DNA of 12,685 nt, taken from the NCBI GenBank assembly GCA_947074225.1, contig CAMTOX010000015.1, forward strand, positions 1-12,685. The letters are read 5' to 3'. The number at the start of each line of letters is the position of its first letter. Positions within the stretch are counted from its first letter, which is position 1. Below, piece after piece: positions 5,848 through 12,685 of the stretch. Source of the DNA: an uncultured bacterium. Lineage in GTDB: Bacteria > Bacteroidota > Bacteroidia > Bacteroidales > Paludibacteraceae. The notes below the pieces were generated by a model, which was given only the letters and a program-made list of their open reading frames with translations, was not told where the DNA came from and did no database searches. Made by a program: the position numbers and the translations under genes.

Positions 5848-7920
5848 TCATAAATAACCGTTTCTCTTCTGTTGCCTCTTATTTGGAATTTGCCACAACA
5901 TATAAATTTGGAAATCGGTGCGTAGAGAACCTGTGATCTGGTCGTTGCCAGAGCCTATGGTAGTGCGTCCATCAAAGTAGCGCGTCTGTGCAAACCGCGC
6001 CGACAGTGTGAGGTAACGTTGCCAACGGTAGCTCAAGAGCAGGTAGTACCTACACCCTGTACCGTAGAGCGCAGGGGTGTAAAAATAGGTAGGGATATTC
6101 CGCTCTAAACAGTAAAGTCTGTTGGCATAATCGTCGGCCTGAAACAGTTCAAATCTACCGGAGCAGGAGAGGCCCAACCGATTAGAACGCCAAGTAGCCT
6201 CTTGCATTAACATCCAACCATAGGTGGTTGATTTTGAAGGCTCTTTAGCTAACGTTCCTTGCACATAGCTGCGGAAATTCCACTCTCCCATTAAATAGAT
6301 TAGGTCTATGCGCAACAACCCTATACCCATATCAACCACTTCGGGAGTAACAAGTTCGGTGGTCTCAAAATCCTCTTTTTGTCGATAACGCACACGCCCT
6401 TGTAGTATTAAATCGGAGGTAATAATCCAGTCGCTTTGCAGAAAAAGGTCGTAACCGGCAGTAGGACTCTTGGTGCCATAGCGTAACCAGGGATAGGCAA
6501 ATAGGTCGGCATAGGCGGTAAGGCGCACAGCAGGTAGGGGAGTGAAGCGCATACCTACATAGAGACCCTGCTCGTTGGTAACACTTCCGTTCTCAGAAAA
6601 TCCTTGAGCAAAAAAGAGGTTATAGCGTGGCGAATAGTAACGATACAGTAGGGTGAGGGTGAGCATACTTACCGGCGACACTTCCAAAGCATTAAGAGTA
6701 GCCACTGCAGCCTCCTGATTCAGTGCAGTCTCTCCCCAAAACTGTAACATGCGCCAACGGAAACGGTAGTCGACAGAGGCGGCTCCTTGCATCTTACCAC
6801 GAAAAGCATACCGATTGTATGGTTTATCGGTTGGTACAATTGGCACATTGAGCAAGGCCCCATAAAGGGTGGCACCCAACTGAAAGAGTGCGTAATCGTA
6901 GTCGACATGGACCCCTAAAGCTTGACGCCACACTGTGTTGCGCTTGCTCTGCTCTAAAAGTGTACGGTGGTATCCATCGGTTTTAAAGGTGCTGAAACTA
7001 CCTCCTATCGTATCGGCATCCATCTGCTGAATAGAGTAAAAGGTTGTTACATCTACTTTACCCACCTGGAATGTAGCCCCTACACCTCGCAAATAAAGAT
7101 ACTCGGTTAACGATGCCATACGCCTCATACCCAATTCACTCACTGCCGAAGGGAGAACCTCGCCGCTCTTACCAGTACGAAATGCCGAACCAAACACAAG
7201 ACCCTGACCAAAACCTGCCCTAAAATCACCCAAAACAAACCGTTTTAGCCACTTTACACCATGATATTGAAAGTAGATATGGTACGAGTCGAAACCACGC
7301 CTATAAGAGCCCCAAAAAGGCTCACCTGCATCTTGCTCGCCCGACACACCAAACCAGAGCCTATTGCTACTGCTAAAGCGGTAGCGCACCATGCCACCCA
7401 AAGGAGCACCCAAATAAGCAGGTGCTGTAGAATCGGTTTTAGCACTATACCCTTTCCGTTTAGGAAACGAACCATCAAACCGCCCATCTATAGCATGAAC
7501 ACCATGGTTCCATATCTCTTTAAAGGAGAGTGGGGTAGGTTCCACGTGGGGCGCAAGTAGCTCTACAAACGGAAGCATCAAGGCAATGGTAAAGTTGTCG
7601 AAACCATCGACCAACTGCAACTCATAAAGCGACTGTAAGCTCCCAACCCGATAATGGTAATAGAAGAAGTTCTCAACCTGCTGATCCGACAGAAATAGAA
7701 GCGCACTCATAGCTTCGGGAGTGGTGTTATTCAAGTTTATTTTATGCTGCGACAGCTCTTGTAAAGTCTGATATATACCATCGTAATCTACTATTGCATC
7801 ATCTTCGGTTAAGAAATCGTATATCCGATCAATGGCCTCCTGCACCGTAAACTGAGGTATCTGGCCCTGAACTATAAAGGCCAAAGAGCAGAAACAAATT
7901 ACTATGAAGAGCTGTTTCAT
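5848..7920 (-). CDS. Helix-hairpin-helix domain fused to outer-membrane beta-barrel
   Basis: The product has 690 residues. Residues 1-20 are a signal peptide (MKQLFIVICFCSLAFIVQGQ). Residues about 60-118 align by pattern with the ComEA-type HhH region (INLNNTTPEAMSALLFL, then SLQSLYELQLVDGF), here facing the periplasm. From about 135 the sequence alternates polar and aromatic residues in repeated beta-hairpins typical of an outer-membrane barrel, for example VRYRFSSSNRLWFGVSGEQD and the C-terminal YYLLLSYRWQRYLTLSARFA. This architecture recurs in Bacteroidota as a protein of unknown function. Its ATG overlaps the upstream stop by 4 bases (ATGA), so it is probably translationally coupled to the 269-residue barrel gene. 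DNA binding is uncertain because the first hairpin lacks the usual GIG. Base composition looks somewhat more GC-rich than in neighbouring genes. Confidence 0.8.
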   Translation of the reverse strand: MKQLFIVICFCSLAFIVQGQIPQFTVQEAIDRIYDFLTEDDAIVDYDGIYQTLQELSQHKINLNNTTPEAMSALLFLSDQQVENFFYYHYRVGSLQSLYELQLVDGFDNFTIALMLPFVELLAPHVEPTPLSFKEIWNHGVHAIDGRFDGSFPKRKGYSAKTDSTAPAYLGAPLGGMVRYRFSSSNRLWFGVSGEQDAGEPFWGSYRRGFDSYHIYFQYHGVKWLKRFVLGDFRAGFGQGLVFGSAFRTGKSGEVLPSAVSELGMRRMASLTEYLYLRGVGATFQVGKVDVTTFYSIQQMDADTIGGSFSTFKTDGYHRTLLEQSKRNTVWRQALGVHVDYDYALFQLGATLYGALLNVPIVPTDKPYNRYAFRGKMQGAASVDYRFRWRMLQFWGETALNQEAAVATLNALEVSPVSMLTLTLLYRYYSPRYNLFFAQGFSENGSVTNEQGLYVGMRFTPLPAVRLTAYADLFAYPWLRYGTKSPTAGYDLFLQSDWIITSDLILQGRVRYRQKEDFETTELVTPEVVDMGIGLLRIDLIYLMGEWNFRSYVQGTLAKEPSKSTTYGWMLMQEATWRSNRLGLSCSGRFELFQADDYANRLYCLERNIPTYFYTPALYGTGCRYYLLLSYRWQRYLTLSARFAQTRYFDGRTTIGSGNDQITGSLRTDFQIYMLWQIPNKRQQKRNGYL

Positions 7921-8726
7921 AAGAAGGTATAGCTAAAGAGTCCCGACAATACAAACCCTAATGGATACTGATAACTGCTCTGTAAATTGAGCGACACCCC
8001 TTTATAAAAGAGCCCAACACAGAGATTAGGGCGTACCGACTGCCATATATTTACCCCAACACCTACCAACAATTCGGGCACCGGACGATAGTTTATACCG
8101 GTACCAACACGTAATGGGGTTGTTAAATCCTTAGATACCTCTACTAACCAACAGAGTTGGGTATGAAATCGGTAGTCGGTACCTATGGACAAAATGACCG
8201 GTAAACGGGTATCGGGCACCGTTTTTACTTTAGAAAAAACAGGATTGAAAATAGAGATACCTATGGTGAATTGTTCGGTAACATCTATTTGAGCACCTAC
8301 TTGAGCTGTTACGGTACCTTTGTATCGCTCTATTTCAGAAAGATATAGGGTATAATAAAGACACTCTACACCTAAGCGAAACTTTCCAAATGTACGAGCC
8401 AAAGTTACAGCAGCCAGCATTTCGTTAAAGACCGAATAGCCAAAGAAAGAGTAGGAGAGACCTATTTGGAAATAGGGAGTAGGGAGCTGTGCATAGATTA
8501 CTTCATTAGAGAGTTCTGGAACAATGTAACGGTTCTCATAGAGCATCCCTACTTGAAATGCCTCCTGATGCGCTAAGGCTGCCGGATTATGAAACACCGA
8601 CCAGCGGTTACGATAGGCCACAGAGGCATCGCCGGGAAGAAAAGATTGCGGTATCACAGTGGTAATCTGACCACTCACAGAGGATATTGTGAGAAGTAAT
8701 AGCAAAATCAAAACACTGTTTTTCAT
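7917..8726 (-). CDS. Outer-membrane beta-barrel protein, PorV/FadL-like
   Basis: The product has 269 residues if started at 8726. I chose that Met because it opens a classical signal peptide (MKNSVLILLLLLTISSVSGQ); an in-frame ATG at 8753 would add nine residues without signal character. The mature protein is nearly all alternating beta strands and carries FHNPAALAHQE near its N-terminus, like the NPA(G/A) region of FadL/PorV-type barrels. It ends GFVLSGLFSYTFL, with the terminal aromatic usual for BAM-assembled barrels. It is first in a two-gene unit; its TGA overlaps the ATG of the HhH-barrel gene. The 112 bases shared with the divergent DUF4294 gene must hold its promoter, but no good TAnnTTTG box is seen for it. 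The PorV-like label is by pattern only; substrate unknown. Confidence 0.72.
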   Translation of the reverse strand: MKNSVLILLLLLTISSVSGQITTVIPQSFLPGDASVAYRNRWSVFHNPAALAHQEAFQVGMLYENRYIVPELSNEVIYAQLPTPYFQIGLSYSFFGYSVFNEMLAAVTLARTFGKFRLGVECLYYTLYLSEIERYKGTVTAQVGAQIDVTEQFTIGISIFNPVFSKVKTVPDTRLPVILSIGTDYRFHTQLCWLVEVSKDLTTPLRVGTGINYRPVPELLVGVGVNIWQSVRPNLCVGLFYKGVSLNLQSSYQYPLGFVLSGLFSYTFL

Positions 8727-8826
8727 ACCTTGAGAAGTTATGAGGTATGGCAAAACCCCAAGTAAATAACGCCTCTATAATTCACGAAAAATGGTGAAAT
8801 ATAGAGCTATTAATAAACAAATTCTT

Positions 8827-8834
8827 TATATTTG
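8827..8834 (+). promoter_or_regulatory. Possible -7 promoter element directly before the DUF4294 start
   Basis: TATATTTG matches the Bacteroidota -7 consensus TAnnTTTG. It ends only 4 bases before the ATG at 8839, so transcription from it would begin at or next to that codon and give a leaderless or near-leaderless mRNA. No TTTG or TTG lies at the expected -33 distance (near 8804), which weakens the call. The box also forms half of the small inverted repeat CAAAT (8818-8822) / ATTTG (8830-8834). Confidence 0.35.
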
Positions 8835-8838
8835 CCGT

Positions 8839-9453
8839 ATGAAACAACGATTGAAAGCAACAATTCTCAGTTTTTCCATACTTTTTTCGGCCACTGCAGT
8901 GTCGCAAAGAACGGTATTGAAAATGAAACCTAAAGAACTGGAGGTACTCACTCCGTGCGTGGTAGAGAATGGAGATACTGTGCCACAATATAAGCTCCCT
9001 ACAATCTATGTCTATCCACCCATGAATTTCAAAAATAAAAAAGAGGAGAAGTTTTATTGGCGCACCGTACGCGATGTGAAACGTGTACTGCCTTTAGCGC
9101 AATATATCAAAGAGGTTGTTCGAGAAACCAACGATACTTTGATGAAACTACCCGATAAAAAAGCACGCGACCGATATATGAAAGGCTTTGAGAAAGAGCT
9201 TTACAACCGTGAAGAAGAGAAATTTAAGAAATTGACCTATAACCAAGGAAAACTACTGATACGCATTATTGACCGCGAGTTTGAAATGACCTCTTACGAA
9301 CTTATTAAGGCCTATCGTGGCGGATTCCGAGCAGGATTCTACCAAATGTTTGCAGGACTTTTTGGAGCAAGCCTAAAGAGTGAATATGGTAGCAATAAAG
9401 ATGATGAAATTATTGAACGTATCATAATCTTGGTTCAAAACGGACAACTCTAA
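8839..9453 (+). CDS. DUF4294 family exported protein
   Basis: The product has 204 residues from the Met at 8839. I prefer this start to the in-frame ATG at 8791 because MKQRLKATILSFSILFSATA VSQ is a clean signal peptide (likely cut after VSQ), whereas the longer form would bury it behind 16 polar residues. The rest matches the DUF4294 pattern: LPTIYVYPPMNFKNKKEEKF (53-72), then a charged helical stretch with WRTVRDVKRVLPLAQYIKEV (74-93), KLTYNQGKLLIRIIDRE (131-147) and ELIKAYRGGFRAGFYQMFAG (154-173). This family is characteristic of Bacteroidota and of unknown function. No catalytic motif is evident. It is predicted to be periplasmic, is transcribed away from the barrel pair, and is followed by its own terminator. 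Confidence 0.85.
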   Translation: MKQRLKATILSFSILFSATAVSQRTVLKMKPKELEVLTPCVVENGDTVPQYKLPTIYVYPPMNFKNKKEEKFYWRTVRDVKRVLPLAQYIKEVVRETNDTLMKLPDKKARDRYMKGFEKELYNREEEKFKKLTYNQGKLLIRIIDREFEMTSYELIKAYRGGFRAGFYQMFAGLFGASLKSEYGSNKDDEIIERIIILVQNGQL

Positions 9454-9502
9454 GCCTCGTTCTATTTCAGATTGCACAGAAAAAGTGCACAAACAAAATA
9501 CC

Positions 9503-9536
9503 AAACAACAAATAACCTCGGTTACTTGTTGTTTTT
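9503..9536 (+). terminator. Intrinsic terminator after the DUF4294 gene
   Basis: The arms 9503-9517 (AAACAACAAATAACC) and 9520-9534 pair at 14 of 15 positions (one A-C mismatch) around CTCGG and run into TTTTTT. It lies 50 bases after the DUF4294 stop and fits termination on the + strand. Confidence 0.8.
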
Positions 9537-9667
9537 TGTTACTCTTTAACTCGAGTAGGTTTATAAAAGGATTATAGAGCGTGGTTAGAAGTGTGTTGTG
9601 AACTCTTTATAACAGTTACTTTACTCCTCTTTTGAGGGTGTTATGTACGAAGCAGAGGTATACATAT

Positions 9668-9711
9668 AAAAAAAGTAAGCTCTCTAATTCTATACAGAAA
9701 AGAGAGCTTAC
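9668..9711 (-). terminator. Intrinsic terminator of the tRNA operon
   Basis: On the minus strand an 11-bp perfect stem GTAAGCTCTCT / AGAGAGCTTAC (9711-9701 with 9685-9675) with a 15-base loop is followed by seven T residues (9674-9668). It begins 10 bases after the 3' end of tRNA-Leu, so it should end the tRNA-Gly/tRNA-Leu transcript. Confidence 0.88.
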
Positions 9712-9720
9712 CGTCTATCG

Positions 9721-9804
9721 TACTCGGAGCGGGACTTGAACCCGCACAGCCGTTATGGCCAAAGGATTTTAAGTCCTTCGTGTCTACCATTCCACCATCC
9801 GAGC
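9721..9804 (-). tRNA. tRNA-Leu (anticodon UAA)
   Basis: This is an 84-nt class II tRNA. Acceptor arms GCTCGGA and TCCGAGT pair with a terminal G-U, and the discriminator is A. The anticodon stem AAGGA/TCCTT encloses loop CTTAAAA, giving UAA. There is a long variable arm with a GCC/GGC stem. The T-arm is GCGGG-TTCAAGT-CCCGC. The 3' CCA is not encoded. It lies 22 bases after tRNA-Gly and should be cotranscribed with it. Confidence 0.96.
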
Positions 9805-9826
9805 GAGTAGAGCTTTAAAAAACAAG

Positions 9827-9899
9827 AGCGAAAAACGGGACTCGAACCCGCGACCCCAACCTTGGCAAGGTTGTGCTCTACCAACTGAGCTATTTTCGC
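9827..9899 (-). tRNA. tRNA-Gly (anticodon GCC)
   Basis: This is a 73-nt tRNA. Acceptor arms GCGAAAA and TTTTCGC pair, and the discriminator is U. The D-arm has AGCTCAGTTGGTAGAGC. The anticodon stem CAACC/GGTTG encloses loop TTGCCAA, giving GCC. The T-loop is TTCGAGT. The 3' CCA is not encoded. It is the first gene of a two-tRNA operon, about 37 bases downstream of a full-consensus promoter. Confidence 0.96.
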
Positions 9900-9935
9900 A
9901 TTACATCAACATTCAACCATCGTTGAATCGGAGTG

Positions 9936-9966
9936 CAAAAATAGATATTTTATTGATATGTTCAAA
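9936..9966 (-). promoter_or_regulatory. Promoter of the tRNA-Gly/tRNA-Leu operon
   Basis: Read on the minus strand, TTTG (9966-9963), a 19-base spacer and TATTTTTG (9943-9936) match both halves of the Bacteroidota consensus TTTG-N19-TAnnTTTG. Transcription should begin near 9930. The predicted 5' leader opens with the 7-bp inverted repeat ATTCAAC (9911-9917) / GTTGAAT (9922-9928), a small hairpin before the mature tRNA. Confidence 0.88.
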
Positions 9967-10063
9967 ATATTATCGCACAAATTTCTCTTTTTTTCATGCT
10001 TTTTTTACCTCTATCACTTTTTTAACCCCTTTATAAATCGGGTATATAAAGGGAGAGAATAAG

Positions 10064-11002
10064 CTACAAAGTTGATGAATGACTCTCTAAACGGCGTTCC
10101 AACAATGCACTCTTATCGCGCATAATCTGCTCTTTAAGAGAATCTAACGAATCAAAACGTTGCTCATCTCGAAGTCGATAAAGGAACTGTATGGTAATGT
10201 TTTTTCCATACAAATCGCCATTAAAATCTAAAATGTGTACTTCGACCGATTTTTCTTTTCCCGATAGGGTAGGTCGGTATCCAATGTTCAATAATCCGCT
10301 ATAAAATGCGCCTTCAATAACTACTTCCACGGCATAAACACCATCTTTGGGTACCATTTTATTGGGTGCAATATCTAAATTGGCGGTAGGGAAATCAATT
10401 TTTCTACCATTTTGTTTTCCTGCAATGACCTTACCGGTTACGAAGTAGTGGTATCCCAACATCCGATTTGCCAACTCTACATCGCCTTGCTCTAAAGCAC
10501 GTCGTATGGCCGAGGAGCTTATTTTTTCGCTGCCAGGAATGAATGCAGGGAGTTGTTCCACGTAGACGCCCATGGTTTCGCCATAACTTTTCAACTCTTC
10601 AAAAGTAGTATCGCGATCGCATCCAAACCTATGATCATAGCCCACCAAAAGCATACGTACACCATATTGTTCGGCCAAAAGGTCCATGAAAGCTTTGGAA
10701 GTCATATCTTTAACGGTTTCGTCGAAAGAGAGTAACAAACAATTCCTCACTCCTTTAGTAGAGAGAAGCGACAACTTCTCTTCAGGGGTACTAAGCAATT
10801 TAAAGTTACTATGTGGTTCGAAAAAAAGTCGAGGGTGGTTTAAAAAAGAGACTACCATGGGCAATAGGTCATATTTCTGACCCGCTTCTCTCAATTTTTC
10901 TAACACAAAACTATGGCCACAATGGCATCCATCAAAGAATCCTATTGTAGCAACACTGGTATCTTCCGAACGTTCTTTTAAAGATAAAATATTCATATTC
11001 AA
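10064..11002 (-). CDS. ribF: Bifunctional riboflavin kinase / FAD synthetase
   Basis: This 312-residue cytoplasmic enzyme phosphorylates riboflavin to FMN and adenylates FMN to FAD. The N-terminal nucleotidyltransferase domain (about 10-180) carries GFFDGCHCGH (21-30), whose HxGH motif is His27-Cys-Gly-His30, then GYDHRFG (121-127) and ISSSAIR (161-167). The C-terminal riboflavin kinase domain (about 185-305) carries FPTAN (204-208) and SVEVHILDF (252-260), with Glu254 as the expected catalytic residue. Length is normal. The residue before FPTAN is Asp, where many homologues have Gly. Met1 and Met3 are both possible starts. The gene follows the transporter by 27 bases and probably shares its transcript. 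No FMN riboswitch is visible upstream. Confidence 0.95.
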   Translation of the reverse strand: MNMNILSLKERSEDTSVATIGFFDGCHCGHSFVLEKLREAGQKYDLLPMVVSFLNHPRLFFEPHSNFKLLSTPEEKLSLLSTKGVRNCLLLSFDETVKDMTSKAFMDLLAEQYGVRMLLVGYDHRFGCDRDTTFEELKSYGETMGVYVEQLPAFIPGSEKISSSAIRRALEQGDVELANRMLGYHYFVTGKVIAGKQNGRKIDFPTANLDIAPNKMVPKDGVYAVEVVIEGAFYSGLLNIGYRPTLSGKEKSVEVHILDFNGDLYGKNITIQFLYRLRDEQRFDSLDSLKEQIMRDKSALLERRLESHSSTL

Positions 11003-11029
11003 CTATTCACAAAAAATCTAACAACACTA

Positions 11030-12409
11030 TTATTTAGCCATGGCCTTTTTAGCATCCATTTTTCGGGTTACATACCCGTAAATTAATAATGCTACAGCTG
11101 CCACAGCTCCTATACCTGCAAAGATATACCAAATATAGTGAGCATTTGCCGTTGCGGCAACCCAATCCTGATGATTTTCAAAGAGAGCAGGATCCGGACA
11201 ATATTTAGTGAGCAAAATTCCCGACAATCCAAAGCCTATAATAGAGGATAGAAAGACATCAAGATGACTAAATCCTAAGTACAAACCCTCTTCACCCTCG
11301 GGAGCTTGAAGCGAAAAGTATTCCAAATAGCGGGGAGAGATGAAACATTCCGCTAAGGCTTGGAACATGATACCTATTATTAACATTAATGTAATGGGGT
11401 GCATGCCTAATATTTCGGCACTACCCAATAGGTTCCCACTTGCCATGAAAAGCGCAGAAAGTGGAATTAAAAACATACCTATAATCATAGAAGTCAATGC
11501 TTTGCGCTTTGCCATCCATTTAGTAATAAAGTTTACGCAGAGCACCACAATAAGTGGATTTACATTGGCTATCCAACCCGGTTTAGCAGTTTCACCAGCC
11601 ATACGTATAACATATTTCGGCATCGTAGCGTAGAGTTGTTGTTGTACCATCCAGAAACCTGTAACAATAAGTATTAGTGTAAGCAGTCGACCATTGGTGA
11701 GGACTTTGAGTAAACCGCGACCTACATCGGCCATGCTCTTTCCTTCGCCGGCAGTATGTGCCGATTTATAAAGAAAGTAGATGGTAATGAGTGCAATAAA
11801 ACAGAGTATTCCCGAGAAGAAATTGATATAGAGATAGGCACTATCGCCCATAACACCACGCAGGGGATCTATAACCGATTTACCACTAAATGAACCAATG
11901 TTTACTACCATATAAAAGATTGAATAACCGCGTGCACGAGTTTCAGTGGTGGTTTCACGTGCAACGGAAGCAGAGATGATAGACTTTATAAACCCACCAC
12001 CTACCATGATTATCAACATGATAGGGACAATCAGCCAACGCCAGCCACTATCTTGAAGACCCATGAATTGGGTCTTCTCGGCATACGAAACCAAACCTAA
12101 TGATTCTAACATCAAAGGCAATATGCCTAAAGCAAGATACCCTATGGTAAGTAGAGTAAATGCAAGTAACATGGAAAAGCGGTATCCTATTTTATCGGCA
12201 TAGGCACCAGTGAAGAGAGGTAAGAAATAGAGACCTCCCGAAAAGAGTCCGGAAATAATACTAGCCTCAAAATCATTGAATCCTAAAATATTCGAAAGAT
12301 AAAGTGTGATAACAATAAATACGGCATAGTATGCCATACGTTCCAACATTTCACTGAAGTTGGCAGTCCAGAAAGCTGAACTGAATTTTAATTTGCTGGT
12401 AGCAGTCAT
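11030..12409 (-). CDS. MFS transporter, POT/PTR2 (peptide)-like
   Basis: The product has 459 residues with about 12 hydrophobic segments, so it is an inner-membrane protein. The first helix contains ExxER (Glu20, Glu23, Arg24 in NFSEMLERMAYYAV), the proton-coupling motif of proton-dependent oligopeptide transporters. Residues 68-77 (GAYADKIGYR) match the MFS loop 2-3 motif, and FYMVVNIGS (165-173) matches the second PTR2 signature. At 459 residues it fits a 12-helix MFS protein and lacks room for the two extra helices of many bacterial POTs. Peptide import driven by protons is the family expectation; its real substrate is unknown. It lies upstream of ribF in the same orientation with a 27-base gap. 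Confidence 0.82.
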   Translation of the reverse strand: MTATSKLKFSSAFWTANFSEMLERMAYYAVFIVITLYLSNILGFNDFEASIISGLFSGGLYFLPLFTGAYADKIGYRFSMLLAFTLLTIGYLALGILPLMLESLGLVSYAEKTQFMGLQDSGWRWLIVPIMLIIMVGGGFIKSIISASVARETTTETRARGYSIFYMVVNIGSFSGKSVIDPLRGVMGDSAYLYINFFSGILCFIALITIYFLYKSAHTAGEGKSMADVGRGLLKVLTNGRLLTLILIVTGFWMVQQQLYATMPKYVIRMAGETAKPGWIANVNPLIVVLCVNFITKWMAKRKALTSMIIGMFLIPLSALFMASGNLLGSAEILGMHPITLMLIIGIMFQALAECFISPRYLEYFSLQAPEGEEGLYLGFSHLDVFLSSIIGFGLSGILLTKYCPDPALFENHQDWVAATANAHYIWYIFAGIGAVAAVALLIYGYVTRKMDAKKAMAK

Positions 12410-12452
12410 GAGAAACTGTTTTGGTTTAAATAAGGTGTTTTAGATAATTCCA

Positions 12453-12460
12453 CAAAAATA
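12453..12460 (-). promoter_or_regulatory. -7 promoter element upstream of the POT-like transporter
   Basis: On the minus strand this reads TATTTTTG, a perfect TAnnTTTG. Transcription would begin near 12447, leaving a leader of about 40 bases before the ATG at 12409. The surrounding DNA is very AT-rich, so chance matches are likely, and no TTTG is found at the -33 distance. Confidence 0.5.
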
Positions 12461-12613
12461 ATAAAAAAATAAAGATTACCACCTTCATCAACTAATTAGA
12501 GAGTCGAAACAAGTAAACTGAACGTGAATATTAATTATTGAATAATTTAATAATAATAAGGGGTATTTAATAATAACCTATTTAGAAGGTAATTTTAGTA
12601 GAAAAAAAACGCT

Positions 12614-12649
12614 TTCAGAATCGTGTAAAGCTTTACCGATGTTCAGAAT
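12614..12649. promoter_or_regulatory. Palindrome flanked by direct repeats, possible operator
   Basis: GTAAAGCTTTAC (12625-12636) is a perfect 12-bp palindrome. Its flanks TCG and CGA extend the symmetry apart from one extra T on the left. Identical octamers TTCAGAAT lie on either side (12614-12621 and 12642-12649). The element sits about 215 bases upstream of the transporter gene in otherwise AT-rich, gene-free DNA. It could serve that gene or one beyond the window edge. Confidence 0.35.
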
Positions 12650-12685
12650 AAATATTTCATGCAATTCTCAAGGGCTTATTTAAAT

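Noticed and set aside
7254..7487. Open frame of 77 codons on the minus strand with hydrophobic stretches
   Set aside because: It is nested in another frame of the HhH-barrel gene, which has a signal peptide and full-length structure.
7261..7560. Open frame of 99 codons on the + strand
   Set aside because: It lies wholly opposite the HhH-barrel gene, is rich in Arg, Thr and Pro, and has no family resemblance; the minus-strand gene explains the sequence.
9473..9489. Inverted repeat TGCAC / GTGCA after the DUF4294 gene
   Set aside because: It is only 5 bp long and a much stronger terminator hairpin follows it.
9721..9899. Integration site for a mobile element at the tRNA genes
   Set aside because: No integrase gene or duplicated tRNA 3' end is present in the window.
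10027..10053. Hairpin CCCTTTATA / TATAAAGGG as the ribF terminator
   Set aside because: A 9-bp stem is present, but on the minus strand it is followed by an A-rich rather than U-rich run, so it does not fit an intrinsic terminator.
11003..11029. FMN riboswitch before ribF
   Set aside because: Only 27 bases separate ribF from the transporter gene, too few for the RFN element, and none of its conserved segments are seen.
11340..11633. Open frame of 97 codons on the + strand
   Set aside because: It is antisense to the POT-like transporter; its hydrophobic character mirrors the membrane codons of the real gene.

Overview
The window reads as a chromosomal segment from a member of the Bacteroidales (phylum Bacteroidota). 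The evidence is the ~460-residue Bacteroidota type of arginine decarboxylase, a DUF4294 protein, a secreted protein with a type IX secretion (T9SS)-like C-terminal tail, outer-membrane barrels of the Bacteroidota kind, and promoters with the phylum's TAnnTTTG -7 element (one with a correctly spaced TTTG at -33). A genus cannot be named safely.

Layout. Bases 1-135 are not genomic: they hold an exact copy of the Illumina TruSeq universal adapter (103-135) and, upstream, part of the P5 oligo. Real sequence starts at about 136, inside a 5'-truncated arginine decarboxylase gene (+). That gene converges on a minus-strand unit miaB - secreted T9SS-like protein - nadA (4643 down to 1154), and a perfect 20-bp hairpin separates the two. 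A small four-helix membrane protein (4846-5208, +) follows. Then comes a gene-poor stretch to 5847 that ends in a striking array of 11-bp repeats arranged partly head-to-head.

Next is a translationally coupled minus-strand pair (8726 down to 5848). It encodes a PorV/FadL-like barrel followed by a large protein that joins a ComEA-like helix-hairpin-helix region to an outer-membrane beta-barrel. A DUF4294 gene (8839-9453) diverges from the pair. A tRNA-Gly(GCC)/tRNA-Leu(UAA) operon on the minus strand has a full promoter and an intrinsic terminator. The last block is a minus-strand pair, a POT-like MFS transporter followed by ribF, and 276 bases of AT-rich upstream DNA that contain a 12-bp palindrome.

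How the genes fit together. Most are housekeeping: polyamine synthesis (speA), NAD synthesis (nadA), tRNA modification (miaB), FMN/FAD synthesis (ribF) and tRNAs. The less understood part is the envelope set: the secreted DUF6359-like protein, the HhH-barrel/barrel pair and the DUF4294 protein. I see no mobile element, CRISPR array, defence cassette or rRNA. The best candidates for something undescribed are the 11-bp array at 5735-5810 and the HhH-barrel pair.
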